Assembly (NCBI GenBank): GCA_016934335.1
Contig: JAFGTC010000244.1
Location: 1 to 63,084, forward strand
Direction of reading: 5' to 3'
DNA from: Candidatus Omnitrophota bacterium
GTDB lineage: Bacteria; Hinthialibacterota; Hinthialibacteria; Hinthialibacterales; Hinthialibacteraceae
DNA: 63,084 nt
Each line of letters starts with the position of its first letter. Position 1 is the first letter of the stretch. Under the pieces are notes generated by a model. The model saw only the letters and a program-made list of their open reading frames with translations. It had not been told where the DNA came from and made no database searches. Shown here in pieces: positions 26,269-35,230 of this stretch. Both the position numbers and the translations under genes were made by a program.

Positions 26269-27567
26269 TCAGTTTTTCCTCGAATTCATCTTTTCGATTC
26301 GAATTCGTTTGGCGGGCGCCAAAACAACGTCAAGATTTTCAATATGCTCCAGCGCGTGCAGGACATCCCCTTCGCGCGCTTCGTGAGTCATGAAAACGAC
26401 AGGGCATTGGCTCCCTTCCGATTCCAACTGCAGTACGGAGAGAATGCTGATGTTGTGATCGCCGAGAACGCCGGCGATTTTAGCCAGCACCCCGGGACGA
26501 TCTTCCACTAAAAACCGCAGATAATATTCCGCGATAATATCACTCATGGGGCGCAGCGACTTGCGCGGCGTGTAAAAATTGCTGTAATCGATGGGGCGTC
26601 TGGCCAAGGAATCCTGCGCGCATTGAATGAGATCGCTGACGACGGCGTGACCGGTGGGAAGATCGCCTGCGCCTCGCCCGTACAGAATGGTCGAGCCCAA
26701 TCCCTCCGCATAAGTATTCACCGCATTGAACACGCCGCTGACCGATGCGAGATGCCGGTTTTTGGGAATAAACGTCGGGTGGACGCGCACTTCCACCTCG
26801 TTTCCAAGATCTTTAGCGATCGCCAATAATTTCAAACGATAGCCCAGCGTCTCGCCAAACTGGATATCCTCCACGGTGATGTCGCGAATTCCCTGTGTAT
26901 AGACTTCATTTAGATTGACTTGCGTATTGAAGCAGATTGAGGCCAAAATCGTGATTTTATGCGCCGCATCCACGCCCTCGACGTCATAAGTCGGATCCAA
27001 CTCGGCATACCCCAGATTCTGAGCTTCTTTTAAAACCGTATCGAAGGGATGACCGTATTCCTGCATTTCAGTGAGGATATAGTTGCTGGTGCCATTGATA
27101 ATCGCATAAATCTCATTGATTTGCGCCGATGCCAATCCTCCATAAAGGGATTGAATGATGGGGATGCCTCCGCCGACCGACCCCTCGAAATGAATTTTGC
27201 GTTGATTTTTGGCGGCGATAGAGAATAGTTCCGGCCCGCAGGCCGCCAAAAGCGCTTTGTTGGCAGTTACTACGTCTTTTCCGTTTTCTAATGCGCCGAT
27301 GACGAATTCTTTGGCGATTGTGGTTCCGCCGACCAATTCCACGACGCCTTCAATCTCAGGGTCGCGTATCAATTCCCAGCCGTCTGTACTCTTCTTGATT
27401 TGGGATAGATCCAAGCCGCGATCGGTTTCCCAATCCAAATCGGCGATGGAGGAAACGGCGACGTCCATCCCCGCGCGTCGAGCGACCTGCGAACGATTCT
27501 CGAGAAGAACCTTGACCGCTCCGCTTCCAACTGTCCCAAATCCAATCACCCCCACACGATAAGCCAT
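26269..27567 (-). CDS. hom: Homoserine dehydrogenase
   Basis: Reduces aspartate semialdehyde to homoserine, the branch to threonine and methionine. NAD(P)-binding domain starts RVGVIGFGTVGSGAV. The catalytic domain carries GGTTIAKEFV, ANKALLA, EGSVGGGIPII and GTSNYILTEM, with the Lys and Asp/Glu ligands in NLGYAELDPTYDVEG. A C-terminal ACT domain (about 350-425; DRPGVLAKIAGVLGDHNISI) indicates feedback inhibition, usually by threonine. Length is 432 aa. AGGAG lies eight bases before the ATG. It is the first gene of the three-gene operon, with a promoter at 27676-27703. Confidence 0.97.
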   Translation of the reverse strand: MAYRVGVIGFGTVGSGAVKVLLENRSQVARRAGMDVAVSSIADLDWETDRGLDLSQIKKSTDGWELIRDPEIEGVVELVGGTTIAKEFVIGALENGKDVVTANKALLAACGPELFSIAAKNQRKIHFEGSVGGGIPIIQSLYGGLASAQINEIYAIINGTSNYILTEMQEYGHPFDTVLKEAQNLGYAELDPTYDVEGVDAAHKITILASICFNTQVNLNEVYTQGIRDITVEDIQFGETLGYRLKLLAIAKDLGNEVEVRVHPTFIPKNRHLASVSGVFNAVNTYAEGLGSTILYGRGAGDLPTGHAVVSDLIQCAQDSLARRPIDYSNFYTPRKSLRPMSDIIAEYYLRFLVEDRPGVLAKIAGVLGDHNISILSVLQLESEGSQCPVVFMTHEAREGDVLHALEHIENLDVVLAPAKRIRIEKMNSRKN

Positions 27568-27675
27568 GCGTTTTACTCCTATCCGTTAATAAACCTGATA
27601 TTCTATAATGCGTATTGTCATTCGTGAAGGCGGAGACATAACCGCTTTTTGCATGTACAAAATCTTTTGATGCAG

Positions 27676-27703
27676 ATTATAATTCATTTTCACTTTTTGT
27701 AAG
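27676..27703 (-). promoter_or_regulatory. Candidate promoter of the hom operon
   Basis: On the minus strand: CTTACA (27703-27698), 16 bases, perfect TATAAT (27681-27676). This leaves a leader of about 100 bases before hom. A 22-codon frame (27654-27586) lies in the leader. Confidence 0.5.
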
Positions 27704-27769
27704 CGTCTTTTCAGAACAACCTTCCTAACAGGAAAAGAGCGGAGGATTCAATAAATAATGAAGCGCAGG

Positions 27770-27798
27770 TTGACAGTCTCGTCAACGGCTTTAATAAT
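27770..27798 (+). promoter_or_regulatory. Promoter of tRNA-Cys
   Basis: A perfect TTGACA (27770-27775), a 17-base spacer and AATAAT (27793-27798; five of six match). The expected start near 27805 is about 18 bases before the tRNA. Confidence 0.65.
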
Positions 27799-27819
27799 AC
27801 TATCTTGTTCTAGATCTCT

Positions 27820-27897
<78 letters not shown>

Positions 27898-28018
27898 GTT
27901 CGTTTCTTCCGCACTTTTGTCCTCAATCAAAAGGTACTTTGAGATTCTGGTTTTTTTTATTTTTTGAGCAATAATGTAAAGTCTATCATTTTTGTGAACT
28001 TCGAAACTCAATAAGCTC

Positions 28019-28969
28019 ATGAAACAGAAGCCTCGAGCGGGACTCAACCGAACCCTATTCCTGACAAAAACTGAAACTAAAAAATTCCGCTCTCGCCTGA
28101 TTCACGCCTCGCAGCCTGTCGCGTCCGAACAGATTCTCAATAAAACCATTCTCCAGGACATGATCGAGGCCGTCCCGAATTTACCGGATCAATTTGTCGA
28201 CCTTCTTTTTCTCGATCCGCCCTACAATCTCCCCAAACGCTTCAACGAAACCTTTTTCAAGAAAAAAAAATTGAAGGATTACACAAGTTGGATGTGCGAA
28301 TGGCTGGCGCCGATGATGCGCCTGTTGAAGCCAACCGCCTCGGTCTACATCTGCTGCGATTGGAAATGCTCGCAGGCCGTTTTTGAAGCGGCGCAGCAAT
28401 TCTTCAAAATTCGCAGCCGCATCACCTGGGAGCGCGAGAAAGGCCGCGGAGCGCTGCGTAATTGGAAAAACAGCATGGAGGATATTTGGTTCTGCACCGT
28501 TTCGAAAAAATACACATTCAATGTTAACGACGTCAAATTGAAACGCCGGGTCATCGCCCCCTATACGCACACGAACGGCGAACCGAAAGACTGGGAAAAA
28601 TCCCGCGACGGCAACTACCGCCTGACGCATCCCTCCAACTTATGGACCGACATCACCATCCCTTTTTGGTCCATGCCGGAAAACACCGATCATCCCACGC
28701 AAAAACCCGAAAAACTGCTGGCGAAATTGATCCTCGCCAGCACCCATCCGGGCGACGTCGTTCTCGATCCTTTTCTAGGCACAGGGGCCGCCTCCGTGAC
28801 CGCCAAAAAACTTGGGCGCCAGTATGTGGGAATCGAGATTGACGAGTACTATTGCTGCCTCGCAGAGAAGCGTCTGGAAATCGCCGAATCAAACCGGGTT
28901 ATTCAGGGCTACCACGATGGAGTTTTCTGGGAGCGCAACTCGTTTCCACGCCCCCAAAGAGAAGAATAG
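28019..28969 (+). CDS. Beta-class site-specific DNA methyltransferase (N4-C or N6-A), solitary
   Basis: SAM-dependent amino-methyltransferase of 316 aa. Motif IV DPPYN (66-70) precedes motif I DPFLGTG (250-256), the beta-class order. HPTQKPEKLLAKLI (225-238) and a C-terminal GIEIDEYYCCLAEKRL complete the pattern. The target-recognition segment between about 140 and 215 contains SRITWEREKGRGALRNWKN. No restriction enzyme, specificity subunit or Vsr gene is adjacent: upstream is tRNA-Cys, downstream a convergent acyltransferase 19 bases away. So it is either an orphan regulatory or protective methylase, or the remnant of a restriction system. The recognition sequence cannot be told. No good ribosome site precedes the ATG. 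Confidence 0.88.
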   Translation: MKQKPRAGLNRTLFLTKTETKKFRSRLIHASQPVASEQILNKTILQDMIEAVPNLPDQFVDLLFLDPPYNLPKRFNETFFKKKKLKDYTSWMCEWLAPMMRLLKPTASVYICCDWKCSQAVFEAAQQFFKIRSRITWEREKGRGALRNWKNSMEDIWFCTVSKKYTFNVNDVKLKRRVIAPYTHTNGEPKDWEKSRDGNYRLTHPSNLWTDITIPFWSMPENTDHPTQKPEKLLAKLILASTHPGDVVLDPFLGTGAASVTAKKLGRQYVGIEIDEYYCCLAEKRLEIAESNRVIQGYHDGVFWERNSFPRPQREE

Positions 28970-28988
28970 AGAGGACGATTCCATCCCT

Positions 28989-30239
28989 TTAAGTCTCCGC
29001 CAGTTGCTTTCTTCGCTTGAAGATCAAGCGTTGAAAGGGATATTTGCGTCCGTTCAGCACTTGACCGATAAATGTGGATCGCACAAAGTAATGATAACTT
29101 AAAAACAGAATGGGAAATGTAATCACGTTGATCAGAGCGAACTTGATCACCCAATTCCATTCGAGATGCGCGAACTGCACTTGCAGCCAGGTCACGAGGG
29201 GAAGGTGTAGGATATACAGCCAGTAAGACGAATCGGCGATGTACCGCCGCCGACGGCTTTCACCGCCGCAGAATTGCAAAAACAAGCCTATAAAGCCGAA
29301 CACCCACAGCCACATATCCAAGGCGTACAGTGAAAAGTACAAGATATACAACGCGTCCGTTGATAGGCCTCGATCGAACATTACAAACAGCGGCGCAAGA
29401 AGAATCAGGGCGGCTGTCAGATGAATCGGCCAGCGCCGTAAAAACGCAGACAGCAGATCAACCTGCCGGTGCAGAAGCCAGCCCAGCCCGAAAAAGAGCA
29501 GATACGTCCAGACCACTGGAGCATCGGGCGCCAGAGATTCGTTCGGCGTTCTTACGCCGAACGACGTCCCCATGATCAACAAGGAAGGTATCGTTGGAAT
29601 GGCGAAAATCACGACATTCCACGGCGAACGAACGATCCACGCAAAAATGCGATCCAGCCTTCGCCGTACTCTCTCCCCCCGATCCAGAAAAACATCCAAC
29701 ACAAAACGAAGCGCCAGGACAATCGCATAAAGCATGAGAAGATAATACAAAAACCATAAATGGGTCAGATTGATTCCCTCTTCAAAAACGCCCAACGATA
29801 CAATCGCCCCGATGGTCAGCACCAAGGGAGGAAGATCGGCCGCTTCAAGCGGAATCTGCTCCATGCCAACGCCTGATTTCATGGCGCCTAGGATCCAGAT
29901 ATAAACCAGCATAGGAAAGATAATCGCCCACCCCGCGATGAGAGGAACGCCGATGCGCATCAACCGCTGTCGGATAAATACGCCGGCGCCGCGCTTGTGA
30001 TACACCAGATGAGCGAAGAATCCCGACATCACAAAAAACAATTGCAGGCGAAAAATATGGCATGTATAAAAGAAAACGCCGGGAATCGCATTCTCCGATA
30101 CATCTTTTATCGCCCACTCGCCGGCGGGAATATAGGGGATAAACGATTCGGAGGCGTGAAATACAATCCCCAACAACAAGGCAAATGCGCGCAGAGCGTC
30201 CAGCGAGTGATAGCGAATCGTTCCATTGGAAGCAGTCAT
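28989..30239 (-). CDS. Acyltransferase-3 family membrane protein
   Basis: Inner-membrane O-acyltransferase of 416 aa with about ten hydrophobic helices. It starts with the family signature RYHSLDALRAFALLLGIVFH (conserved Arg and His) and continues with FRLQLFFVMSGFFAHLVYHK, then FIRQRLMRIGVPLIAGW, which resembles the OpgC/MdoC subgroup. The likely job is transfer of an acyl or succinyl group to a surface glycan; the substrate is unknown. GAGG lies seven bases before the ATG. It stands 88 bases downstream of the ferredoxin reductase gene and may be the last gene of that run. The extreme C-terminus is basic. Confidence 0.85.
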   Translation of the reverse strand: MTASNGTIRYHSLDALRAFALLLGIVFHASESFIPYIPAGEWAIKDVSENAIPGVFFYTCHIFRLQLFFVMSGFFAHLVYHKRGAGVFIRQRLMRIGVPLIAGWAIIFPMLVYIWILGAMKSGVGMEQIPLEAADLPPLVLTIGAIVSLGVFEEGINLTHLWFLYYLLMLYAIVLALRFVLDVFLDRGERVRRRLDRIFAWIVRSPWNVVIFAIPTIPSLLIMGTSFGVRTPNESLAPDAPVVWTYLLFFGLGWLLHRQVDLLSAFLRRWPIHLTAALILLAPLFVMFDRGLSTDALYILYFSLYALDMWLWVFGFIGLFLQFCGGESRRRRYIADSSYWLYILHLPLVTWLQVQFAHLEWNWVIKFALINVITFPILFLSYHYFVRSTFIGQVLNGRKYPFQRLIFKRRKQLAET

Positions 30240-30327
30240 CTTTTTGCCTCAATGAACAAAAACATAAATTTTTAATCAACTCGGAAGAAAATTCATTGTT
30301 GGTTGGAACGGATCGGGAAAGGTGGAT

Positions 30328-31155
30328 TCACCAGTATTCTTCTACATGGATGGTTCCGGGATTTTTGCGCTCGTCTTTCACAAACCCTCTCGCCTCCACC
30401 ATTTGGATTACATCCTCGATCATAGCCGGATTGCCGCAGAGAAAGACATCGAAATTCTCGGGCGTGAGGGACAGCCCCGTTTTTTCCTCCACGACGCCCG
30501 ATGCAAGAAGAGTTTGGACGCGGCCTTCGAGTCCATTCCAAGTCGGATCCCGATCCGGCCGTGAGATAATCGGGAAATAAGAAAAATTGCGGCAGAGACG
30601 CGAGAGAAAATTCAATTCGTCGCGGTATCCCAAATCCCATGAATAGCGGGCGCCGTTCAGAACCACGAAATGCCGGCCTTGATTACAATCCAGTTGGCTG
30701 CGCACCATGCTGATATAAGGCGCCAGGCCGGTCCCCGTCGAGACCAAGAGAATATGTTTATGAGAAGGAACCTGATTCAAGGTGAAGAGACCGGTCGCCC
30801 TGGGCCCCAGGTACAACCGGTCTCCAATTGTTAAATTAAACAGCCGGGGAGTCAATTCTCCGCTGCGGACCAGCGTGATATAAAATTCGATGAACTCCCG
30901 CTCCAGACTCGAAGAGGCGATCGAGTAGGCGCGCCGAATCAATCGCTCCGGATCCTCGCCGCATTTGCTGTTATCGGGATCGGGATCGGAATCGATGATC
31001 CGCAGCGCCTTGCAGCGAAGACCAAGCACCGAATACTGTCCCGGCTCGAAGTCGAACAGATCCCCATCGGGAACTACGCGAAAAATCGCCAGGCCGGGCG
31101 CTATTTCAATCCGCTGCGAAAGGGCGGCGTTGTATTCGATTCGCTTTGCGCTCAT
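30328..31155 (-). CDS. Ferredoxin/flavodoxin-NADP+ reductase
   Basis: FAD enzyme exchanging electrons between NADPH and ferredoxin or flavodoxin; 275 aa, cytoplasmic. FAD-binding motif RRAYSIASSS (about 74-83), then the pyrophosphate-loop LRSGELTPRLF, the NADP-binding LLVSTGTGLAPYISMVRSQL, then DVFLCGNPAMIEDV, and a terminal aromatic ending EEYW as in bacterial Fpr proteins. Odd: an acidic insert of about 20 residues (SDPDPDNSKCGEDPERL) before the FAD motif. It begins 14 bases after argF, so it is cotranscribed with arginine genes, although no shared pathway is apparent. Confidence 0.88.
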   Translation of the reverse strand: MSAKRIEYNAALSQRIEIAPGLAIFRVVPDGDLFDFEPGQYSVLGLRCKALRIIDSDPDPDNSKCGEDPERLIRRAYSIASSSLEREFIEFYITLVRSGELTPRLFNLTIGDRLYLGPRATGLFTLNQVPSHKHILLVSTGTGLAPYISMVRSQLDCNQGRHFVVLNGARYSWDLGYRDELNFLSRLCRNFSYFPIISRPDRDPTWNGLEGRVQTLLASGVVEEKTGLSLTPENFDVFLCGNPAMIEDVIQMVEARGFVKDERKNPGTIHVEEYW

Positions 31156-31169
31156 CGAGCCTCCTGCTT

Positions 31170-32105
31170 TTATTTCGACCGATCGACCAGAAACTTCATG
31201 ATGGCTTTCTGACCGTGAAGGCGGTTTTCCGCCTGGTCGAAGATAATGGATTGTTTGGATTCCAGGGCCGCGTCAGTAATTTCTTCGCCGCGGTGGGCGG
31301 GCAGACAATGCATGATCACCGCCTTGTCGTCCGCCGCCTCCAAAAGCGACTCATTGATTTGAAATCCTTGAAAGGCTTCCAATCTTTTTTGCTGCTCGGC
31401 TTCCTGACCCATGCTGGTCCAAACGTCGGTATAAAGCGCCTGCGCATCTTTCACGGCTTTGAGCGGTTCGGGCTCGAAGCGAACCGAACCGCCGATTTCC
31501 TCCGCCATTCGCCGGCCGGTATCGACGGCGCGCGAATGGGGCTCATATCCGGCAGGCGTACAAATAACCAGATCCAAACCCAGCAGGCCGGCCGCCAGGA
31601 TCAGGGAATTGCATACATTGTTGCCGTCTCCAATGTACGTGATTTTGAAGCCGTGCAAGCGGTCTCGCCCGCGGACCTGATCCCAGAGAGTGAACATGTC
31701 CGACACGATCTGGCAGGGATGCCCTTCATCCGAAAGCGCATTGATCACCGGCACGCTCGCATAGTCCGCCAGTTCATGAATGGTGTCTTGCTTGTAGACG
31801 CGCGCAACGATCAGATCCACCCATCGGGCCAGGTTGCGAGCCACATCTTTGACCGGCTCCCTTTTGCCCAGATTGATGTCGTGATTCGTCAAATAGACCG
31901 AAAATCCGCCTAATTGCTGAATCCCCGCTTCGAAAGTTACTTTGGTTCGCAGAGACTGCTTTTCGTTGATCATGGCCATGGTTTTTCCAGCCAATGCGCG
32001 CGAATAATCCTCCGGACGATCTTTCATGCCGGCCGTCAGTTGAAAAAGTTCCTGCAATTCTTCTCTGGAAACATCGGTGACCAATCGAAAATCTCTTTTA
32101 GACAT
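31170..32105 (-). CDS. argF: Ornithine carbamoyltransferase
   Basis: Makes citrulline from ornithine and carbamoyl phosphate. Carbamoyl-phosphate-binding text SLRTKVTFEAG (a variant of the usual Ser-Thr-Arg-Thr-Arg), the HPCQIVSDMFT motif, then YIGDGNNVCNSL and the ornithine-side MHCLPAHRGEEITDA with the catalytic Cys. Length is 311 aa from the ATG at 32105, which has GAGGGAG seven bases upstream; the frame is open nine codons further but without a site. It lies 23 bases behind argD. The substitution of Leu for Thr in the first motif is unusual, but the Arg and Thr are kept. Confidence 0.94.
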   Translation of the reverse strand: MSKRDFRLVTDVSREELQELFQLTAGMKDRPEDYSRALAGKTMAMINEKQSLRTKVTFEAGIQQLGGFSVYLTNHDINLGKREPVKDVARNLARWVDLIVARVYKQDTIHELADYASVPVINALSDEGHPCQIVSDMFTLWDQVRGRDRLHGFKITYIGDGNNVCNSLILAAGLLGLDLVICTPAGYEPHSRAVDTGRRMAEEIGGSVRFEPEPLKAVKDAQALYTDVWTSMGQEAEQQKRLEAFQGFQINESLLEAADDKAVIMHCLPAHRGEEITDAALESKQSIIFDQAENRLHGQKAIMKFLVDRSK

Positions 32106-32128
32106 AGCAGACTCCCTCGAATTGTTTT

Positions 32129-33331
32129 TCAATTCCGTCCGGCAAAGAATCCATCCAATAATTCCACAACGGCGTCCAAAATATTCTCTTCAATAATCAA
32201 TGGCGGCAAAAAGCGCAGCACGTTCGGCCCGGCGGGTCCGGCAATGTAGCCCTTCTCCCGCAAAAAGGCGATGACGTCAGCGGCTGGAAACGCCAGATCG
32301 ACGCCGATCATCAATCCCCGGCCGCGCACTTCGTTGATATGCTGAGGATATTTTTTATGCAAATCTTCCAAGCGGCCCATGAAGAGGGCGCCTATTTCCT
32401 TGCTGCGCTGAGGAAGTTTCTCGTCGAGGATCACGTGGAGCGCCGCCTCGCCCGCCGCGCAGGATAGAGGATTACCGCCGAACGTCGCCGCATGCGTTCC
32501 AGCGACCAAGGCGCTTGCCGGTTCGTTTTTCGCGAGCAGAGCGCCGATGGCCGCTCCGCCCGCCAGACTTTTCGCCAAAGTGATTCCATCCGGTTCGACG
32601 CCGGCTTCCTCGCTGGCGAAGAGATGGCCGGCGCGGCCCAGACCGCATTGGATTTCATCGAAGATCAACAGGAGATTCCGTTGATCGCAAATTTGGCGGA
32701 CGCCCTGCAGGAAGGAATTCTCGCAGGGATGAATCCCGCCTTCGCCCTGCACCGGCTCGAGCAGGACGGCGCAGACCGAATCGTCGACGGCGTTTTTGAG
32801 AGCCTCCAAATCGTTGATCGGCGTATGAATGAAGCCGTCCAGCATTGGCTCGAAGCCTTTGTGATATTTCTTCTGCCCCGTGGCGGACAGAGCCCCCATG
32901 GTTCGGCCATGAAATGAATTGTTCATGGCGATCACCTTATGACGCCCTCCTCCATAGCGGTCGTACGAATAGCGGCGCGCCATCTTCAGCGCCGCCTCGA
33001 CCGCCTCCGCGCCGCTGTTGCAGAAAAAGACTTTGTCCGCCGGGCTGTTTTCAACCAGCATCTTCGCCAACTGAGCCTGCGGTTCGATCAAATAAAGATT
33101 GGAGACATGCAAGAGCGTCTCCGCCTGGCGCTGAATGGCCTGCACGACTTTGGGATGGCAATGCCCCAAATTGTTCACGCCCAAGCCGGAAAGCAAATCG
33201 ATGTATTGCCGACCATCCGAATCCCAAACATTCACCCCTTGACCCCGCACAAGAGCGATTGTGCGTTGTCCGTAATTCGCCATTAAATAGTTTTCCGCCA
33301 TAGATTGAATTGATTCTGTTCGGGATGACAT
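32129..33331 (-). CDS. argD: Acetylornithine aminotransferase
   Basis: PLP-dependent class III aminotransferase forming N-acetylornithine, possibly also acting in lysine synthesis. Length is 400 aa. Family text: NSGAEAVEAALKMARRYS, NSFHGRTMGALSATGQ, EPVQGEGGIHP, FDEIQCGLGRAGHLFA with the PLP Asp, and the Schiff-base Lys in GITLAKSLAGG. AGGA lies nine bases before the ATG at 33331. It is separated from argB by 105 bases and followed closely by argF. GABA or ornithine transaminases are related, but the neighbours argB and argF make this assignment firm. Confidence 0.95.
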   Translation of the reverse strand: MSSRTESIQSMAENYLMANYGQRTIALVRGQGVNVWDSDGRQYIDLLSGLGVNNLGHCHPKVVQAIQRQAETLLHVSNLYLIEPQAQLAKMLVENSPADKVFFCNSGAEAVEAALKMARRYSYDRYGGGRHKVIAMNNSFHGRTMGALSATGQKKYHKGFEPMLDGFIHTPINDLEALKNAVDDSVCAVLLEPVQGEGGIHPCENSFLQGVRQICDQRNLLLIFDEIQCGLGRAGHLFASEEAGVEPDGITLAKSLAGGAAIGALLAKNEPASALVAGTHAATFGGNPLSCAAGEAALHVILDEKLPQRSKEIGALFMGRLEDLHKKYPQHINEVRGRGLMIGVDLAFPAADVIAFLREKGYIAGPAGPNVLRFLPPLIIEENILDAVVELLDGFFAGRN

Positions 33332-33436
33332 TGACGTAATCCTTTTCTATAAATGAGATGAGCGTCCGGGAAAAACATTATTTTACCCGCAGACGGATAA
33401 ATGTTCTATGATTTTTTTATTTTTTCTTGCTTGCGA

Positions 33437-34324
33437 TCAACTGTCCGGATAGATTTGGGTTCCGACTCCGGTGTCGGTGAAAAGTTCGAGCAGCACCGAA
33501 TGAGGCGTCCGTCCATCGATAATATGCGCTTTTTTGACGCCTCCTCCCAAGCCGCGCAAGCACGCTTTTAATTTCGGGATCATACCGCCTTCCGCCCGGC
33601 CGGACGAAATCATGTCGGCGACGCCGCTGACCGTGAGGGAAGTCACAAGAGAGTCGGAATTTTTGACGTCTTTCAGCACGCCGGGAATGTCGGAAAGCAG
33701 GATCAGGCGCTCGGCATGAAGCGCGGCGGCGATTTCTCCGGCGACGGTATCCGCGTTCACATTATAGGCGTGGCCGTCCGCTCCAACCCCCACCGGAGAA
33801 ACGACGGGAATAAATCCGCTTTTCTCCAGACTGAAAAGGATTTCGGGATTGATCGACTCGATTTCACCGACATAACCAAGGTCGATTTCCTGCGAGGGAT
33901 CGGTATGACTGCGAGGCTTCAATTTTCTTGCACGAATTAAATTGGCGTCTTTGCCGGACAAACTGACCGCCCGGCCGCCTTCTTGATTCATTCGCGCTAC
34001 GATTTCTTTGCCGACCAGGCCGGTCAAGACCATTTCCGCAATATCGATCGTTTCTTTATCGGTGACTCGAAGCCCGTCGACAAACTGCGCGTCTTTACCC
34101 AAGCGCTTCATTAAGCCCGTCACCTGAGGCCCGCCGCCATGCACAACGACCGGGCGCATGCCTACATAATCGAGCAGAACGATGTCTCGACAAAACTCCT
34201 GTTTGAGTTCCTCTCGGCTCATCGCCGCGCCGCCGTATTTGATGACAATGATCTTGCCGGAAAAATTCCGGATGTATGGGAGGGCTTCAATCAAGTGCTG
34301 AGAAAAAAGTTCACGGTTTACCAT
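33437..34324 (-). CDS. argB: Acetylglutamate kinase
   Basis: Second step of arginine synthesis. Amino-acid-kinase fold of 295 aa: IIVIKYGGAAM for the phosphate loop, VVVHGGGPQVTGLMKRLG for acetylglutamate binding, then YNVNADTVAGEIAAALHAE and the late GGMIPKLKACLRGLGGGVKKAHIIDGRTPHS. The length and an N-terminal helix of about 20 residues fit the arginine-sensitive type, but this is inference. It starts 15 bases after hisG on the same strand and leads the arg genes. Confidence 0.96.
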   Translation of the reverse strand: MVNRELFSQHLIEALPYIRNFSGKIIVIKYGGAAMSREELKQEFCRDIVLLDYVGMRPVVVHGGGPQVTGLMKRLGKDAQFVDGLRVTDKETIDIAEMVLTGLVGKEIVARMNQEGGRAVSLSGKDANLIRARKLKPRSHTDPSQEIDLGYVGEIESINPEILFSLEKSGFIPVVSPVGVGADGHAYNVNADTVAGEIAAALHAERLILLSDIPGVLKDVKNSDSLVTSLTVSGVADMISSGRAEGGMIPKLKACLRGLGGGVKKAHIIDGRTPHSVLLELFTDTGVGTQIYPDS

Positions 34325-34339
34325 TGCCCGTTAATCCTG

Positions 34340-35230
34340 TTAATAAATAATTTTGTTCAAGGGATATTCGATGATTCCCTCGGCGCCGGCGCGTTTTAAG
34401 GAGGGAACGATTTCTCGCACCACTTTTTCATCGACGACGATCTCCAACGCCTGCCAGCCTTTTTGATGCAAGTAGGAAACCGTGGGATTGGTGATGCCCG
34501 CCGGAAGCACCTTCAGGACGGCGTCCAGATCCGCCTCGCGCACATTCATCTTGATTCCAACCTTGCCCCCCGCATTGATGGCGGCCTCTAAGAGCAGACT
34601 GATGCGCTCTAATTTGTCCCGCTTCCATTCGTCGGCCCAGGCATTCCGATTGGCGAACAGTTTCGTGCTCGATTCGAACAATGTCTCCACAATGCGCAAA
34701 TTGTTGGCGCGCAGCGAGGATCCGGTTTCGGTTACATCCACAATGGCGTCCACCAATTTAGGAACTTTAACTTCCGTCGCCCCCCACGAAAATTCGACTT
34801 CCGCCTCGACGCCGTTCTCTTTCAGCCACCGCCTGGTGGCGTTGACGAGTTCAGTAGCGATCCGCTTGCCCTGCAAATCTTTAACGCTCCGAATCGAAGA
34901 GTCTTCCGGAGCGGCCAAAACCCAGCGCACCGGGCGATCCGTCGCCTTCGAGTAGCACAGCGTTGTAATGATATGAACGTCGGATTCGTTTTCTAAAATC
35001 CAGTCGTGTCCGGTGATCCCGGCGTCCAGCACGCCGTCTTCGACATAGCGGGATATTTCCTGCGCTCGCAGCAGAACAATCGAGAGTTCCTCATCATCGA
35101 CCGACGGGTAATAGGATCGATCGCGAACCGAAATGTGATACCCGGCTTTACGGAACAAATCAAACGTGGCGTTCTGCAGACTACCCTTCGGAAGCCCCAG
35201 CCTCAACATCTTTTGGCACATATTCGACAT
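34340..35230 (-). CDS. hisG: ATP phosphoribosyltransferase, long form
   Basis: First step of histidine synthesis, joining ATP and PRPP. Catalytic domain begins [11 protein letters not shown], contains [10 protein letters not shown] and the PRPP-loop-like [16 protein letters not shown]. The C-terminal ACT-like regulatory domain (about 220-296) is present, so this is the long, HisZ-independent, feedback-inhibited form of 296 aa. The ATG at 35230 has GGAG about five bases upstream and overlaps the 3' end of the L,D-transpeptidase gene by 50 bases; an internal ATG at 35209 is also possible. It is unusual in that it is followed by arginine rather than histidine genes. Confidence 0.95.
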   Translation of the reverse strand: MSNMCQKMLRLGLPKGSLQNATFDLFRKAGYHISVRDRSYYPSVDDEELSIVLLRAQEISRYVEDGVLDAGITGHDWILENESDVHIITTLCYSKATDRPVRWVLAAPEDSSIRSVKDLQGKRIATELVNATRRWLKENGVEAEVEFSWGATEVKVPKLVDAIVDVTETGSSLRANNLRIVETLFESSTKLFANRNAWADEWKRDKLERISLLLEAAINAGGKVGIKMNVREADLDAVLKVLPAGITNPTVSYLHQKGWQALEIVVDEKVVREIVPSLKRAGAEGIIEYPLNKIIY

